Part shown: one piece after another, positions 11,439 through 23,600 of the stretch
Position numbering within the stretch: position 1 is the stretch's first letter
Layout: every line of letters begins with the position of its first letter
NCBI GenBank assembly: GCA_002682825.1
Contig: NOKP01000018.1
Location: 404,827 to 468,826, forward strand
Source: Neonectria sp. B-13
Taxonomy: Eukaryota > Ascomycota > Sordariomycetes > Hypocreales > Nectriaceae
Direction of reading: 5' to 3'
Length of the DNA stretch: 64,000 nucleotides
Program-made: the position numbers and the translations under genes
The notes under the pieces: generated by a model
Seen by the model: only the letters and a program-made list of their open reading frames with translations
What the model was told of the DNA's origin: nothing
Databases searched by the model: none

Positions 11439-14275
11439 TTATTCATCACTGCGGTATTCCTGGCCCTCAACCAGAATCACCACTGTCAGTGTCGCAGCAT
11501 AAGCCTCTCGGACGGCGCAAGCCATGCTATTGATGCCACCAATACGTGTCAGTGTTGTTGCGGCAGAATGAGAACGGGTTACCGTATCAAGAGAGCACTC
11601 ACCATGTCTTGCGAATGTCGGCAACCACCGCGCTTAAACCCCAGTGGGAGCACCACGCTCGCGCTAGAACCTCGTTGTCCCGTACACCAAAGGCCTCCAC
11701 CACGAGCACCTTTTCGTCATCGTCGTCGTCCTCTTCCTCGGCGCCTGTGTCAAAGAAGGCACGCCCGTTACTCGGTCCATGACCGAAGCTGTGGCTGAAG
11801 AGATCTCGATAGGGCCCCCGCATCATACCTGGCCCGGGACTTGATCGCACGCTGTGCGTAGGTGGTCCACCGTAGAGCCCACCCCAGTCGCGTACACCCA
11901 CAATGGCGTCTGCGCGGATCGAGGTGTAAACGTAATCGAAGAAGAGCGGATGTGGTCCATCGGAGCATGGCCATGCTGCGACGAAAGAGACATCGTACAT
12001 CAGCCTCAGCGGCCATGATACACCATCGATGGCGAACTGGACAGTTGCGTCGAACAATCGCGGACCCCCGACAGTCAACGTTGTATCCTCAGGCCTGTCT
12101 GCCGTCTTGAGACTTAGCAGCTCGATTCGTACTGTATCAGCGACGTCATCAACACCCCGTGGAGTCACAAGTTGGTACTCATCAACGGGATACACCTCAG
12201 ACTGGGGTCCTAGTGGGTCAGATCGCTCCCCCATAGATTCGACGTCCTCGGGCCCCATCCGCTGCTTCGGCCGCCGGCTCCGGATCCGCGCGATCTGGGA
12301 TCGGCCAAGATCCGTCGTTGGTCGCGCCGGACCCACCCACCCGGCCACCGAGTGGCAGGTGGGTGCCAGGACCTTTCCTACGATGCAACTGGAGGACCAG
12401 TAGGTGTGGCTACTACGGTACTGAAATCCACAGTGGGGGTGAGTGTGAGAAAGAAGCGCCAGGTCATCGGTGGTGCTATCGGGATCGAGGTCTAAGAGGG
12501 TGTTCATGATGAGGAACGGGAACGTTGGCTATCACAGTTGTCAGCGTCTGGGGTTCGCAAGCTACATCTCACTCTGTGTGTGAGGCCAATTTCTTATATC
12601 GAGGTGCTGCACTTTTCGCACTGGGGTTGTCGTAGACACTTACCCCTGGGAGTATCATGCCGCTGAAAAAAGCATATGCATCTGAGCTGATGTCGTCTAG
12701 GGCCATCTGCGAGTCCTTCTGGTTCATGTTCTCGAGAGTTGCGGCCAGGTTGGGCCATTTCATCATCTGAGCGAAGCGCTTGAGCATCCTGCTCTGACGC
12801 TTCTTGAGCTTATACCGGAAGAGAACTACGACCAATGGTTAGAAAAGGTAAAAAAGTCCTAGGTTCTTATTCGCGGAGAAGTTTCTCATTCCCGAACCCT
12901 ATGTGATCGGAACGATATCAGATTATGACTTACTATCGTCGGGTGTCTTCCCAAAGTCGTCAACGCGGACGTATTCGCGCCATCGACGGGCCAGAGCCAA
13001 GTTCCATTGAATGGTTGGCGGGATCTGCTGAAGAAGCTTCTCCTTGGCGCGGTCACCGTGCTGTCGGGACTGGATGCGCATGTCCAGCTCGAGGCTCAGG
13101 AGCAGTTGGTGAAAGAACTTGCGGTACTGGTCGCGGTTTGCCTCGTTGGTGTCGAAGACAAATCGAGTTGCGACCTGATTGCGCGGGTTGGTAAAGTCAA
13201 ACCAGTTGGGTCGTGAGAGAACGAGAATCAGGTCGGTGATTTGCTTGTCGAGGGTGCGATGGGGGCTCAAGATCTTGTCCGGATCGCGCAGGATACGCTT
13301 ATAGAGGATGCGGTAGAGCAGGGCCTCATCATCGTCCTCCAGCCCATGGCGCAGCTCCTCCAGGCGCTCAAAGATGCGTTCCAGGTCCATGGGCCGGGGC
13401 ATGATGCCTGAGTCGCGGAGGGCAATGGTGGGGGGGAGAAGGCTGGCCATGGAAACCCATTCGTTGAGGGTGATGGTGCCGGGCAGGTGGCCGAAATGGA
13501 AGGAATAGCTGGGTTGTTCCAGGGTCTCCCAAGGGTAGGTGGCACGACCGGGGCCGAGCATTCGTAGGGTCATGAACTGGGTCATGCCGTCGTGCAGGTC
13601 GGCGACGTCGGTGCCATCGTGACGGGTGCCGCCAGAGGTGGTGTAGAGGGCATAGTAGCTCTCAGCGGCATGAGGGATAGAGCGCTTGTGGCCCTTGTGG
13701 GAGGGAGCTCCGCGGGCGATGAGCTCCAGGGCATGCTGAGGCGGCAGCTCCTCGTAACTAGAGAGGCCGCTGGGAGGCCATGAGGACGAGGCGCCGGGGG
13801 AGCGGAATGGACGGCGTTTGGGGGCGCCGGGCCTCCTGCTAGCGAAGTTGGTTGGCTTGACCGGGTCAAGGTCCGACGGGGGCCGTCGGGGCCGGCGACG
13901 ACCGGCGGGACCGGCGGGAGAAAGATCCGGGGCGTCAGCGAATGCCGGAGGACGCCTCTGAGTGATAGGGACGAAGTCGGCGACGGGACTGGAGACGGCG
14001 CCGCCATCGCCGCTGAAATCGCCATCGCCATCGCCATCGCCATCCCGCACGTCCTCAGGGAACTGGTCTCTTGACTGTCGAGGTTAGTGAGGTTCGGCGA
14101 GTCAAGAGACGAGGAATGAGATATGAGAGACGAGAGATGAGAAGTGACATGTGAGAGGTGGCAAGTAGTTACGCACTGGTGATTTGGCGGCTTTGGCTGA
14201 GAGCTTCCTGGCGACACTAGCCCGACGGAGCAACCCACCCCAGAAGCCCTTTTTCTCGTCGGTCTGGTCGGCCAT
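11439..14275 (-). CDS. Conserved fungal protein of unknown function, 811 residues, five exons
   Basis: Exons are 14177-14275, 12934-14074, 12644-12825, 11603-12528 and 11439-11526. Every junction keeps the frame (for example DDI-LFRYKLKK and RKTC-MACAVREAY). The start is MADQTDEKKGFWGG. I do not recognise a named domain. The layout is a short basic head (residues 1-33), a disordered Pro/Arg/Asp-Gly-rich stretch to about 130, then a well-ordered, charge-balanced region (YALYTTSGGTRHDG, GTITLNEWVSMASLLPP, RPNWFDFTNPRNQVATRFVF). Next are a basic helical block (LKKRQSRMLKRFAQMMKWPN) and a Cys/Trp-containing region (HCGFQYRSSHTYWSSSCIVGKVLAP, VAGWVGP). An acidic run (EEEDDDDDE) precedes a C-terminal module ending VADIRKTCMACAVREAY plus a hydrophobic strand. 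No signal peptide or clear membrane span is visible. It looks like a lineage-restricted Pezizomycotina family, and I assign no function. Confidence 0.8.
13992..14043 (-). repeat. (GATGGC)n coding microsatellite, Asp-Gly run
   Basis: A hexanucleotide repeat encodes repeated Asp-Gly in the disordered N-terminal part of the 811-residue protein. It stays in frame because the unit is six bases. Confidence 0.8.
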
Positions 14276-14733
14276 GATGTCATGCGCAAGTGCCGGAGGC
14301 AGCGCGGGCGCGCGGGTTGTGAGAGGTTGGATGTGAGTGTGAGCCTGAGAGTGAGCCTGAAGGGTGAGCCTGAGTATGTGTGGGTGCGTGTGTGTGCCAC
14401 AGCGAGTGCACGGGTGTGTATAAGTTCGTCGGGCCAACGATGACGGAGCCGCGGATGGGTTTGAGTGTGATCATAAGTATGTGCATGGGCATGTGCATGT
14501 GCATGAGCATGGGCACGAGCATAAGAATGAGCACAAGGCCCAGACCGGGCTTAGCCAGGTAGAAAGAGTTAAGGATCCGATGGCGATGGCGTTGGCGATG
14601 GCGTTGGCGATGGTTGATGGTCCCGGTGCGACGGTTGCTAGAGGCTACCGGTGCACATGATCCAATCCGCGTCGAGTCCTCGTCGCCCATGCACGTGAGA
14701 GAAAACGGGCGTGCGCATACGCGTCGTATCGCG

Positions 14734-14788
14734 AAGGCGAGGCGAGGCGAGGCGAGGCGAGGCGAGACAAGGCAAGGCAAGGCGAGGC
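14734..14788. repeat. Pentanucleotide repeat (GGCGA/GGCAA)n
   Basis: Repeated GGCGA units followed by GGCAA variants over about 55 bases, upstream of the 811-residue-protein gene. Confidence 0.85.
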
Positions 14789-14910
14789 TGTGGCAAAGTG
14801 TCACCCGCCAAGTACCAAGAGTTGTTTGCGGTTGAGTAGGTACCGTGGTAGGTTCGATAAGGGATTTTTTGTTTGGAAAACAAAGGGAAAAAAGAAAGAA
14901 AAAAAAGCTC

Positions 14911-14946
14911 GGCCAGCCAGTCAGCCAGTCAGTCAGTCAGTCAGTC
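14911..14946. repeat. Tetranucleotide repeat (CAGT/CAGC)n
   Basis: Mixed CAGC and CAGT units ending in four consecutive CAGT units, preceded by an A-rich stretch. Confidence 0.85.
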
Positions 14947-16000
14947 CCCGACCACCCAAAACGCGAATGCGATGCGCAAGTAGCTGCGAGCAGGGATGAG
15001 GCGGGAACGGTATTATTACAGGCGGGAAGTTGCTGTGCGAATCGACTACTAATTAGAACAACCCAACCGACTATTGTTAGTAGGTACTTTACAAAGGAGG
15101 GAATGGACTCCGTAGTCGACGAGCACCGAGATACCCACTTACTCGCTCACTCAATCTCAACCATCACGGCCTCTATTCCACGAATGAACGGGGGGAAAAA
15201 GACGCCAAACCCCTGAGGACGAAAAGAAATATCGTTATCCAGGGAAAACGATATGAGAGGGGGCGCGGCAATATCTTGCACAAAAGATTGGCCGGAACAC
15301 GAGAGCGCAGGGATAAACGACGTATGCAATGCAATGCACCAAAAAACATCCGGGGGACTCGAAGATGCTTGTCCCTTGCAGCGAGGATCACGTTGCTGTT
15401 TCGATTCGATGGAAAACAAGAAGAAAAGAAGGGGAAGAAGAAGAAGGCACAAGTTTAGAAAAAACATTAGAAAGCCGCACTTGCTTGGTTGATCAATTGG
15501 GCTTCTTTCTCGCCCCTCCCTCCCAGCAATGCACATGTACGTACGTGTAGATGAATGAGATGCCTTGCCCGAAGTGGAGTGAACTGCAGCTTCTGCAGCA
15601 GTTTGCCAGCGCTTGCATCCCGCCCGCCCTAACTATTGCTTTCTCGCCCTGCTTCCGTAAATGGAACTGGGGGTGTTGGGCTGGCGGCTTTATTGGGCGC
15701 CCATTCGCCTGTCGTGTCTTCTCTCCCTTTCTATCGTTACGGGCATACAAAGATACGTAGGGGCATATCAGTTATCCGATCCTTACGCAACAAGGGGAGA
15801 CTTCAAGTTGGTACAGCCTCTAATAGATCCGTCTTCGAACTTCATCTTTACAAATGCATGCTTGAATTATTCTCAGACATCCTGGCCAATGCCTACCTAC
15901 TGCGTACCCTCCCTCCCTCGTACCGTCCTGCTCTCAACCCCAAGCAAATGCAAAACTAATGCCGGTATGCAAACGCCCACTATGTAACCCCAGGCAGACA

Positions 16001-16019
16001 ATACTATACTATACTATAC
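16001..16019. repeat. Pentanucleotide repeat (ATACT)n
   Basis: Nearly four ATACT units about 45 bases downstream of the VTC-subunit stop codon, probably in its 3' untranslated region. Confidence 0.8.
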
Positions 16020-16061
16020 AGTCTCTGACTTCGGTTCTGCAGCCTCACATCCCCAGACGGC

Positions 16062-18534
16062 TCATAGCTCCTCGCCCACATGCCCTCCCTCGTCCCCATG
16101 ATGCATCCGCCCAAAGGCTTCGCGGTACTGTGTCTCTCGTTAGCACTCAAGCATTCCCTCCAATTTCCAGGAGCCAACACTTACTGCAAAGAAGAAGTTG
16201 AGGATCAACGCAATAATCAACGAAACGCTCATCACGATCGGTCCAATCATGTTGTCAAAGTCCTTGCCACTGCGCTCCAGGATCATGCTTCGCCGCGTCT
16301 GCAGCATCCCATAGCCCCAGAGTCCCGCAAATATCGCAATCAAGACATATGTAATACCCATAATCTCAGCAACCGTGTTCCGGCCTGCTGCTGAGTACAA
16401 ACCCATCGCCAGGCCGCCCTGGAGAATGCAAATGTGCTGCCACTTGAGAAATGTTCGCTCGTTGGCCAGCCACACCTTGGGTTCAACCTTGAGCTCACCG
16501 GCGTTCTTGATCCACTCTGTCGGCTTCACAACACCCTCTGGTAGTACCTGCGAGGCCCGCTTGGCCTTGGAGTACTTGGACAGTGAGAAGCCTGGGATCA
16601 CCGACGAGAGGGTTCCATAGCTCCTCCCTGCCCCCCCCTGCTGCGCGGAGCTGCCCTCTCCTTCCTCTTCCCCGTTGCCTAGTCTTGACAGTCGGTTGTT
16701 CAACGATTGGCTCATTGAGTCCTTCGACATCCGGTCTGCCAGGTACGATTTGCTCATGGGCGAACTCTGCGCAGGCTTGTACGAGCCGGACTTGGCTCCA
16801 ATCAAACTGCCCACCGCCATCACGTCATCGGCTCGCTGTGCCCGACGCTGCTCCTCCTCCTCAAACACCATCTGGGGGTCCTTGCGGATGTCCGTCTCCA
16901 GGTCGCTGAGCCAAAAGGGCAGGTTGTTGACGTAATCCTCAAACAGGGAAGCTACGCCGTGGACAAACTTGGAGAATCGCGGCGTGGGATGGACCAGGTG
17001 GGAGGCCATGAGGTCCTCAATCCAGGAAGGACGTTTCCGGTGACCGTCCTCCTTGAGCTTCATCTCCAAGAGGGCATAGGGGAACCGGTTGACCTCGCTC
17101 TGGTTTATCTTCTTAAACGGGTACGTCATTTCACTCTCATCAATGTCGAGGCGGTGCCACTCGTTAGGATCACGGCACGGGCGATCCTGATCAAGAGTGT
17201 CCTCGCGGATAAACGCTACATTGGTGTCGATGGCAATGCGGATGCGGTCGTCGCCGGGCCTCTGGAACGCGGTCCGGACGTAGTTGGCTCGTAGGACGGG
17301 GCTGAGACTCTTTTGCCGCACGAAATCCTGGATCGTCGCCACCGTCGCCTGGAAAGCGTCTCGCTGCTCCTCCGTGTAACTCTGCCTCTTCATCTTCTGA
17401 ACGGCCTTGTCCATGTTGTAGTCACCGTCGAGGAAGGCCTTGGCGTACTTGTCCTTGATGGAGAACTTGAGCTCCTGGCTGGCGCCCTTGGCGTCGACCG
17501 TCTTTTGCTCAATAAAGATCTCCGAGCGAGAACCCAACTGTCCGTACCAACGCATGCGCAGGGATGATGCCTCGGACTGGCGGTTAACCTTTTCGCTATA
17601 GAGGTCGAACTTGGGGCTGTCGAAATAGAGCGATGTAATGGAAGGTGAGTCGTTACCATCGAGCTCCTTGGCGGATTGCTCGCTGTAGACAAGGGCGGGC
17701 AAGTGTCGGAGGATAATTGTTTTGACCTCCAGGAGGTTATCAGGGTGAACCCAAACTATAGAATTGTGTCAGTGCATTGGACTCCCGTATTTTCTTGGAG
17801 GCACAGGGGAGTGAGAATAAGGGCAACGTACACTTGTGGGAAGTATAGCGCTCCCCATTGTGCGTCTCGCCTTGGGTCTCGAGATCCAGGGGGGGAAGCT
17901 CGTCGGTGCCATGTTCTAGCTGCTGGCGGATGGCAAAGTACATGATAGAGAGCTTGTTGAGGATGGGCGAGTAGCCCTGCTCCGAGTTGAAGGGGCGCTT
18001 GGAGAGGCTCAGCTGCATCATGGGGCGGACCTTGTAGCGGCCGCCTCGCTTGCGGTCATGCTTCTTGACGATCTTGAGAAAGCCGGTATAGTTGATGTTG
18101 CTATACTTTTTCAACTCGCGGACCTCGTTTGTAATTTCGTCGAGCTCGGTCTCGAGGGCGCGGAGGCGAGAGGCGGAGATATCGCCCTTCTGCGGGGGTG
18201 CGTCGGCCTGGGCACCGGCATCGGCATCGGCATTGGCATTGGCATCGTCGGCGGAGGGCTGGTCGGGGGCGAGCTCCTTGAGCTTCTCAAAGGAAGAGTC
18301 GACGCGCTGCTTGAGAGCATTGAAGCGTTGCTCCTGGAATTGGGCGACCTTTTCGAGCTGGACGTTGAAGATTTCGTCGCAGAATCGCTCCTCGTCGTCG
18401 GCAGTCCAGGGCTGCTGGGCATCGTCATCGGCAGAGCGGTCCTCGCGCAACAAGCTCTTGAGCTTCGCGTAGTCGATGTACTTGTCCTTCCATGGCGGGT
18501 GGACGGCCTCGCGGAGGGTCCTACCGAAGCGCAT
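16062..18534 (-). CDS. Vacuolar transporter chaperone complex subunit, SPX-VTC type, Vtc2/3-like
   Basis: Exons are 17832-18534, 16185-17755 and 16062-16127, giving about 779 residues. Residues 1 to about 175 form an SPX domain (MRFGRTLREAVHPPWKDKYI start and the basic KIVKKHDRKRGGRYK cluster that binds inositol pyrophosphates in SPX proteins). A polyphosphate-polymerase-fold VTC domain follows from about 236 (FWVHPDNLLEVK, TSLYFDSPKFDLYSEKVNR, LRMRWYG, IRIAIDTNVAFIRED, YALLEMKLK). After a Ser/Gly-rich linker come three C-terminal membrane spans. The complex sits on the vacuole and makes polyphosphate while translocating it. The PPWKDKYIDYAKLK head and RPCRDPNEWHRLDID stretch look more like Vtc2/3 than catalytic Vtc4, though several basic catalytic-type residues remain. 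The last 57-nt intron (GTAAGT donor, TGCTAAC branch, ACACAG acceptor) replaces a short in-frame tail with YREAFGRMHHGDEGGHVGEE. Confidence 0.88.
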
Positions 18535-18760
18535 GGTGGACGGAGATGGGTCTCGTTGCTATGGGGATCGTAGAATCGGCAATTGCGGCGACGGAAAGAT
18601 GACAGATACTTAAACGGGCGACGATGATGTGGGTGGTACTGGTGAGTGGTAGTTGTCGAGTGGCGAGTGGTGGGCTGAAGATTGGTGGCTTGTAGTGGTG
18701 GTGGTGTTGACGATGTCGTTGGGTGAAGGAGATGAATGACACAATGATGATGGCCGACGC

Positions 18761-18791
18761 GAAGAGCAAGAGCAAGAGCAAGAGCAAGAGC
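18761..18791. repeat. Hexanucleotide repeat (GCAAGA)n
   Basis: Five GCAAGA-like units about 230 bases upstream of the VTC-subunit start codon, in its likely promoter or leader. Confidence 0.8.
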
Positions 18792-20238
18792 GACAGCGGC
18801 AGCGGCAGTGACGGCGGGGGTAGAGGGAGGAGAAAGAGGAAGGAATTTTGTCAAAATTCCAAGGGAGTGGAAGATGAGCCGACGATGAAGAAAGTATGTG
18901 CTCGAACCTCGGTTCCGCAGTCACAGATGGAGTTGGGACGGGGTCTCTGGATCGATTGATTCTCCACGAGATGAGAAACAGGTAACCAGGTAGTCTAGGT
19001 GCCAAAACCGTTGGTAACGAACGGGCTGGGCTGGGCTGTTGATAGCGCAGTGGACGGTGGAGTGGGCAGCGGACAGTGGATAAATATAGTGGACCGTTGA
19101 TGCTGGAGCACGGGCATTCGCTAGGGATCTAAAGGCTAAAGCGCAGAGGACATCCTCCATTGAACCTTCTTTCCTCCCAACCAGCCACTGACTGACTTTC
19201 AGAGCTGGACTCAGCTTCCCCTCACTGTACCTGCAATGAGCACAGGCCGACTTCCGTCCAGCTGCAGCCAGCTCGGCTTGCTTCCATCGACCCTTCATTG
19301 GGCTCCCAGGTATCAGCAGTATTCGTACATACTTAGTACTTGAGAACCCCCCCAGCATCCACCGTAAGTTCAGCAGTACCCCCGAACCGCCAGCCGGAAA
19401 CGGGTCTAGACTCTCGGATCCCTGGCACAGGTCGAGCCATTGCCCTATCACAGTCGGGCTTGCCGCACGTGCGTTCTAGGCCCCGTCCGAGTGGGTTACT
19501 GGCGCGGCGGGTAGGCATGCAACCCGATTCCTCAAGTTGCAGGGAAGCAGGGAAAGTAGACGAGTGCGTGCAAGTCCATGCGAACGGCTCGGCGCAAGTG
19601 AAACCACCAGAAGTCTTCTCGTGTTCTCTTGGATACATAATATTTCCTAATTAAGTAGTTGGTGAAGAAGCGCTACTACATGCATCAAACGAACACAGTG
19701 CCCCTCTCACACTGTTGCGCGTCTCCTCTATGTAGACTACTAGTACGGAATCCTTCATCCAGGTACGGATACAGGTGGTTCCTGTACGCAATCAACCTTG
19801 TCGCAGGGCCCTGATCTCGTTAAGCTCCCTGAAGCTCTCAAGGCTAATCCCAATCCATCCCTAGCTTTATCTTTCCTCTCCCTCTCCCTCTCCCTCTAAT
19901 CCTCCACTCAGATGCGAGGAGTGACTCTCGGGCAAGGCACGTGAGCAGTCTCACTCTCACATATTCGTCGATACGTATTTTATTTGCGTACTCCGCATGT
20001 CTGAGAATGCGAGTAAAAAGGGTTGAGCACAGCATCATGGCTTGTCTCAGCCGTTAGCTTGCATCCCCGTCAGTTCCTAAACGATCCAGAGGGCACACGA
20101 CAGATCTCACCTGCTTCGCAATCCCGTCATCTGTCTGTCTCCCTTTGCCCTGCCGTTCTGCCGTCCCGCTTCACCTAAAGTCCGACAATGTACGGATAAA
20201 CCACACGCATAGATTCGACGTGGAATGAGCACCCAATA

Positions 20239-20274
20239 GTTAGGGCTGAGGTTAGGGTTGAGGTTAGGATTGGC
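20239..20274 (+). repeat. Degenerate 12-bp repeat containing TTAGGG (interstitial telomere-like)
   Basis: Three successive units, GTTAGGGCTGAG, GTTAGGGTTGAG and GTTAGGATTGG, each carry a fungal telomere-type hexamer or a one-base variant. It lies in non-coding sequence downstream of GLT1. Confidence 0.6.
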
Positions 20275-20667
20275 CATAGTACTCCTAACAATATAGGGCC
20301 TTGTGGTTTAGCTGTGCACGAGCTCAGGCAGATCAGATGCTGCGATATGTAGATGTCCAGGTAGTTATTCTAACTCTCGAAACACACATTACCCATCATG
20401 ACGCAAGACTTTCACCTACAACATACAGTCACTGGGTATTCGCTGCATTTGAGAGAATTCAATGCATGACCTATCAAAACCTAAACATCTACAAATTGGT
20501 ATAGCAGAACAGCCCAGCAGTATTCCACAACCTCCTTTTGCGCAAAACCGGTATGCCCCATAATCAGGATATCTTCAATAGGCCCTTTGCTCCCATTTAC
20601 CTGCCCTGCACAAAGAGAGAAAGAGAAATCACCACTATCAAAACACCATCTCGTAATCTAATTCTTT

Positions 20668-23600
20668 TTAGGCCTTGACTTGGCTGAAAATCTCCTGCGC
20701 CGTGTGCTTGATGATACCACCAGTGACGGGCAGGTCGGAGCACTGCTCCAGGTACAGATCCACCTCGCGGGCAGACTGGCGACCCTCATTGATACCCCTG
20801 AATAGTAGTGTTAGTCATTGTTCCTCTGAACCGCGGAATATTAGGATAAAACTTACCAAACAATGAGAGACTGGCCACGGCGGGCATCACCGGCAGCAAA
20901 TACACCATCGATGTTGGTGCAGTACTTGCCAGGAGGAGTCTTGACGTTCTTGCGAGCATCCTTCTCAATATCGTCTCCGAGAACGCGAGCCTCGGGGCCG
21001 AGGAAGCCCATGGCAAGCAAGACGAGGTCGGCAGGGAAGAATTGCTGCGAACCCTCCTGCTTCTTCATGTCCCACCCACCGCTAGGAGACTTGGTCCATT
21101 CCACTCGGATAGTGTTGATGCCCTTGACCTTGCCCGAGCCGTCATCCATGAACTCCTCCGACATAATGCAGTACTCGCGGGGGTCGTTGCCGGTTTGCTG
21201 ACGGACCTCAGTGTGGCCGTAGTCCACACGGTAGATACGAGGCCACTGCGGCCAGGGGTTGTCGCGGCCACGCTCAGGTGGAGGCTGGGGAAGCAACTCG
21301 AAGTTGGTGACGGACTTGGCGCCGTGACGGAGCGAAGTTCCGATGCAGTCGTTGCCGGTATCACCACCTCCAATGACAACGACGTGTTTGTCCTTGGCAG
21401 AGAGATAGGTGTTGTCGGCGAGCTCAGAATCCAGCAGTGACTTGGTGTTCTTGTGCAAGAACTCCATGGCGTAGTGAATGCCCTCGAGCTCACGACCCTT
21501 GATAGGAAGATCACGGGCAACGGTGGCACCGGTAGCGATGACAACAGCATTGTTGCTCTCACGGAGGTCGTTCAGCGAGGGGTGGCCGTCTTCGCCAATA
21601 GCAACGCCAGTCTTGAAGTTGATGCCCTCAGCTGCCATGAAGTCGGTGCGGCGCTTGACAATACGCTTGTCAAGCTTCATGTTGGGGATACCGTACATCA
21701 GCAGACCACCGAGACGGTCAGCACGCTCGTAGAGGGTGACAGTGTGGCCAGCACGGTTTAGCTGGTCAGCACAGGCCAGACCGGCGGGACCAGAGCCAAT
21801 AATGGCGACAGTCTTGCCAGTGCGGACCTGGGGAGGGCGAGGAACCATCCAGCCCTTCTCGAAGCCACGATCGATAATGGCGCACTCAATCGACTTGATG
21901 CCAACAGGGTCCTCGTTGATGCCCAGGACGCAAGCGCCCTCACAAGGGGCAGGGCACACACGGCCAGTGAACTCGGGGAAGTTGTTGGTCATGAGCAGAC
22001 GGTTGAGAGCATCCTGCCACTGACCCTGGAACACCAACTCGTTCCACTTGGGAATAATGTTGGAGATGGGGCATCCAGTCTCGGACTGGCAGAAGGGGAC
22101 ACCGCAGTCCATGCAGCGAGCAGATTGGTACTTGAGCTCATCCTCCTCCAGGCGGGAGCTAAGCTCCGCCCAATCCTTGAGACGGGTGGTGACAGGTCGG
22201 TACTTCTCAGCGCGACGCTTGTACTTCATGAAACCCTTGGTCTTGTCGAGGACCAAAGCGCGCTTCTTCTCGGCAGCATTGTCGCCGACGGCCTCTTCCA
22301 GGTCCAGAAGCTTGGCAGCCTTCTCAGGCTTCTTGGAGTGGACGACGCCAGACACGGCGGGGAGGTTGTACTCGGCGCGCTTGGCCTCGGCAGCCTTTGC
22401 GGCCTCCTCCTCCAAGACGCGCTTGTAGTCAACGGGGAGGACCTTGATGAAGCGAGGCAGAGCCCGGTTGAAATCAACCAGGATGCGGGCTGCGCGCTCG
22501 GATCCAGTGTAGTGGTGGTGATCCTCGATGAGACCGCGGAGGTAAGCGACCTCAGCGGGGTCATCAACAGGGCTGGCCTCAACCATCTCCATGTTGAGCT
22601 TGGAGTGGAAGTCCCGGTTGACATCAAGGACATACGCAATTCCACCAGACATACCAGCCGCAAAGTTGCGACCAGTGCTGCCGAGAACGAGAACGCGGCC
22701 ACCAGTCATGTACTCACAGCAGTGGTCACCGACACCCTCGACAACAGCTGTGGCTCCCGAGTTTCGGACAGCGAAACGCTCAGCAGCAACACCGCGGAAG
22801 AAGCAAGTACCAGTAGTAGCACCGTACAAGCAGACATTTCCGATGAGGATGTTCTCCTCAGCCTTAAACACGGCGTTGCGGGGAGGGTAGATGATCAAGC
22901 GACCACCTGACAGGCCTTTGCCAACGTAATCGTTGGCGTCACCCTCAAGCTCCAGAGTAACACCAGGAGCAAGGAAGGCGCCGAACGATTGACCAGCGGA
23001 ACCCTTGATATTGACGTGGACGGTGTCCAAGGGGAGACCGGCCTCGCCGTATCGCTTGGAGATATGGTACGAGAGGGAAGTACCCATCGCTCGGTCGGTA
23101 TTGACAATGTCACACTCGATTCTCGAGGGAAGACCCTTGTCGAGAGTTAACTCAGCCTCGGAGATCAACTTGTTATCGAGTCGGACGTAGAGCTTGTGGT
23201 CCTGCTTGCGAACATTGAAAGTAGCAACACCAGGTCGGAGCTTGTGAGCCGGGGTCAGGAGGAGGGACAAATCAATGTTGGCGGTCTTGTTAGTTCGCAG
23301 ATCATCGCGCATCCTGAGAACCTCAACCTTGCCGACCATCTCGTTGATGGTGCGGAAACCAAGCTGAGCCATGATGGCTCGGAGCTCGTTGGCCACATAG
23401 TAGAAGAAGTTGATGACATGCTCGGGGGTACCCGTGAACTTCTTGCGAAGCTCGGGGTCCTGTGTAGCAATACCAACAGGGCAAGTGTTCAAGTGGCACT
23501 TGCGCATGAAGACACAGCCCATAGCAATGAGAGGAGCCGTAGCAAAGCCCCATTCCTCAGCACCAAGCAAACAAGCGATGGCGACATCGCGACCAGTCTT

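Larger units (their letters stand above)
14276..16061. other. 1.8-kb intergenic region rich in simple repeats
   Basis: Non-coding spacer between two minus-strand genes, holding the promoter of the 811-residue-protein gene on its left. It contains GTGCATGTGCAT-like alternating purine-pyrimidine sequence near 14480-14510, a GGCGA repeat at 14734-14788, a CAGT repeat at 14911-14946 and an ATACT repeat at 16001-16019. No coding exon is seen. Confidence 0.6.
18535..20667. other. 2.1-kb intergenic region: VTC-subunit promoter and GLT1 3' flank
   Basis: No coding exon recognised. The first 350 bases upstream of the VTC subunit hold a GCAAGA repeat (18761-18791). Near 20239 there is a telomere-like TTAGGG-containing repeat. 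The remainder shows nothing I can name. Confidence 0.55.
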
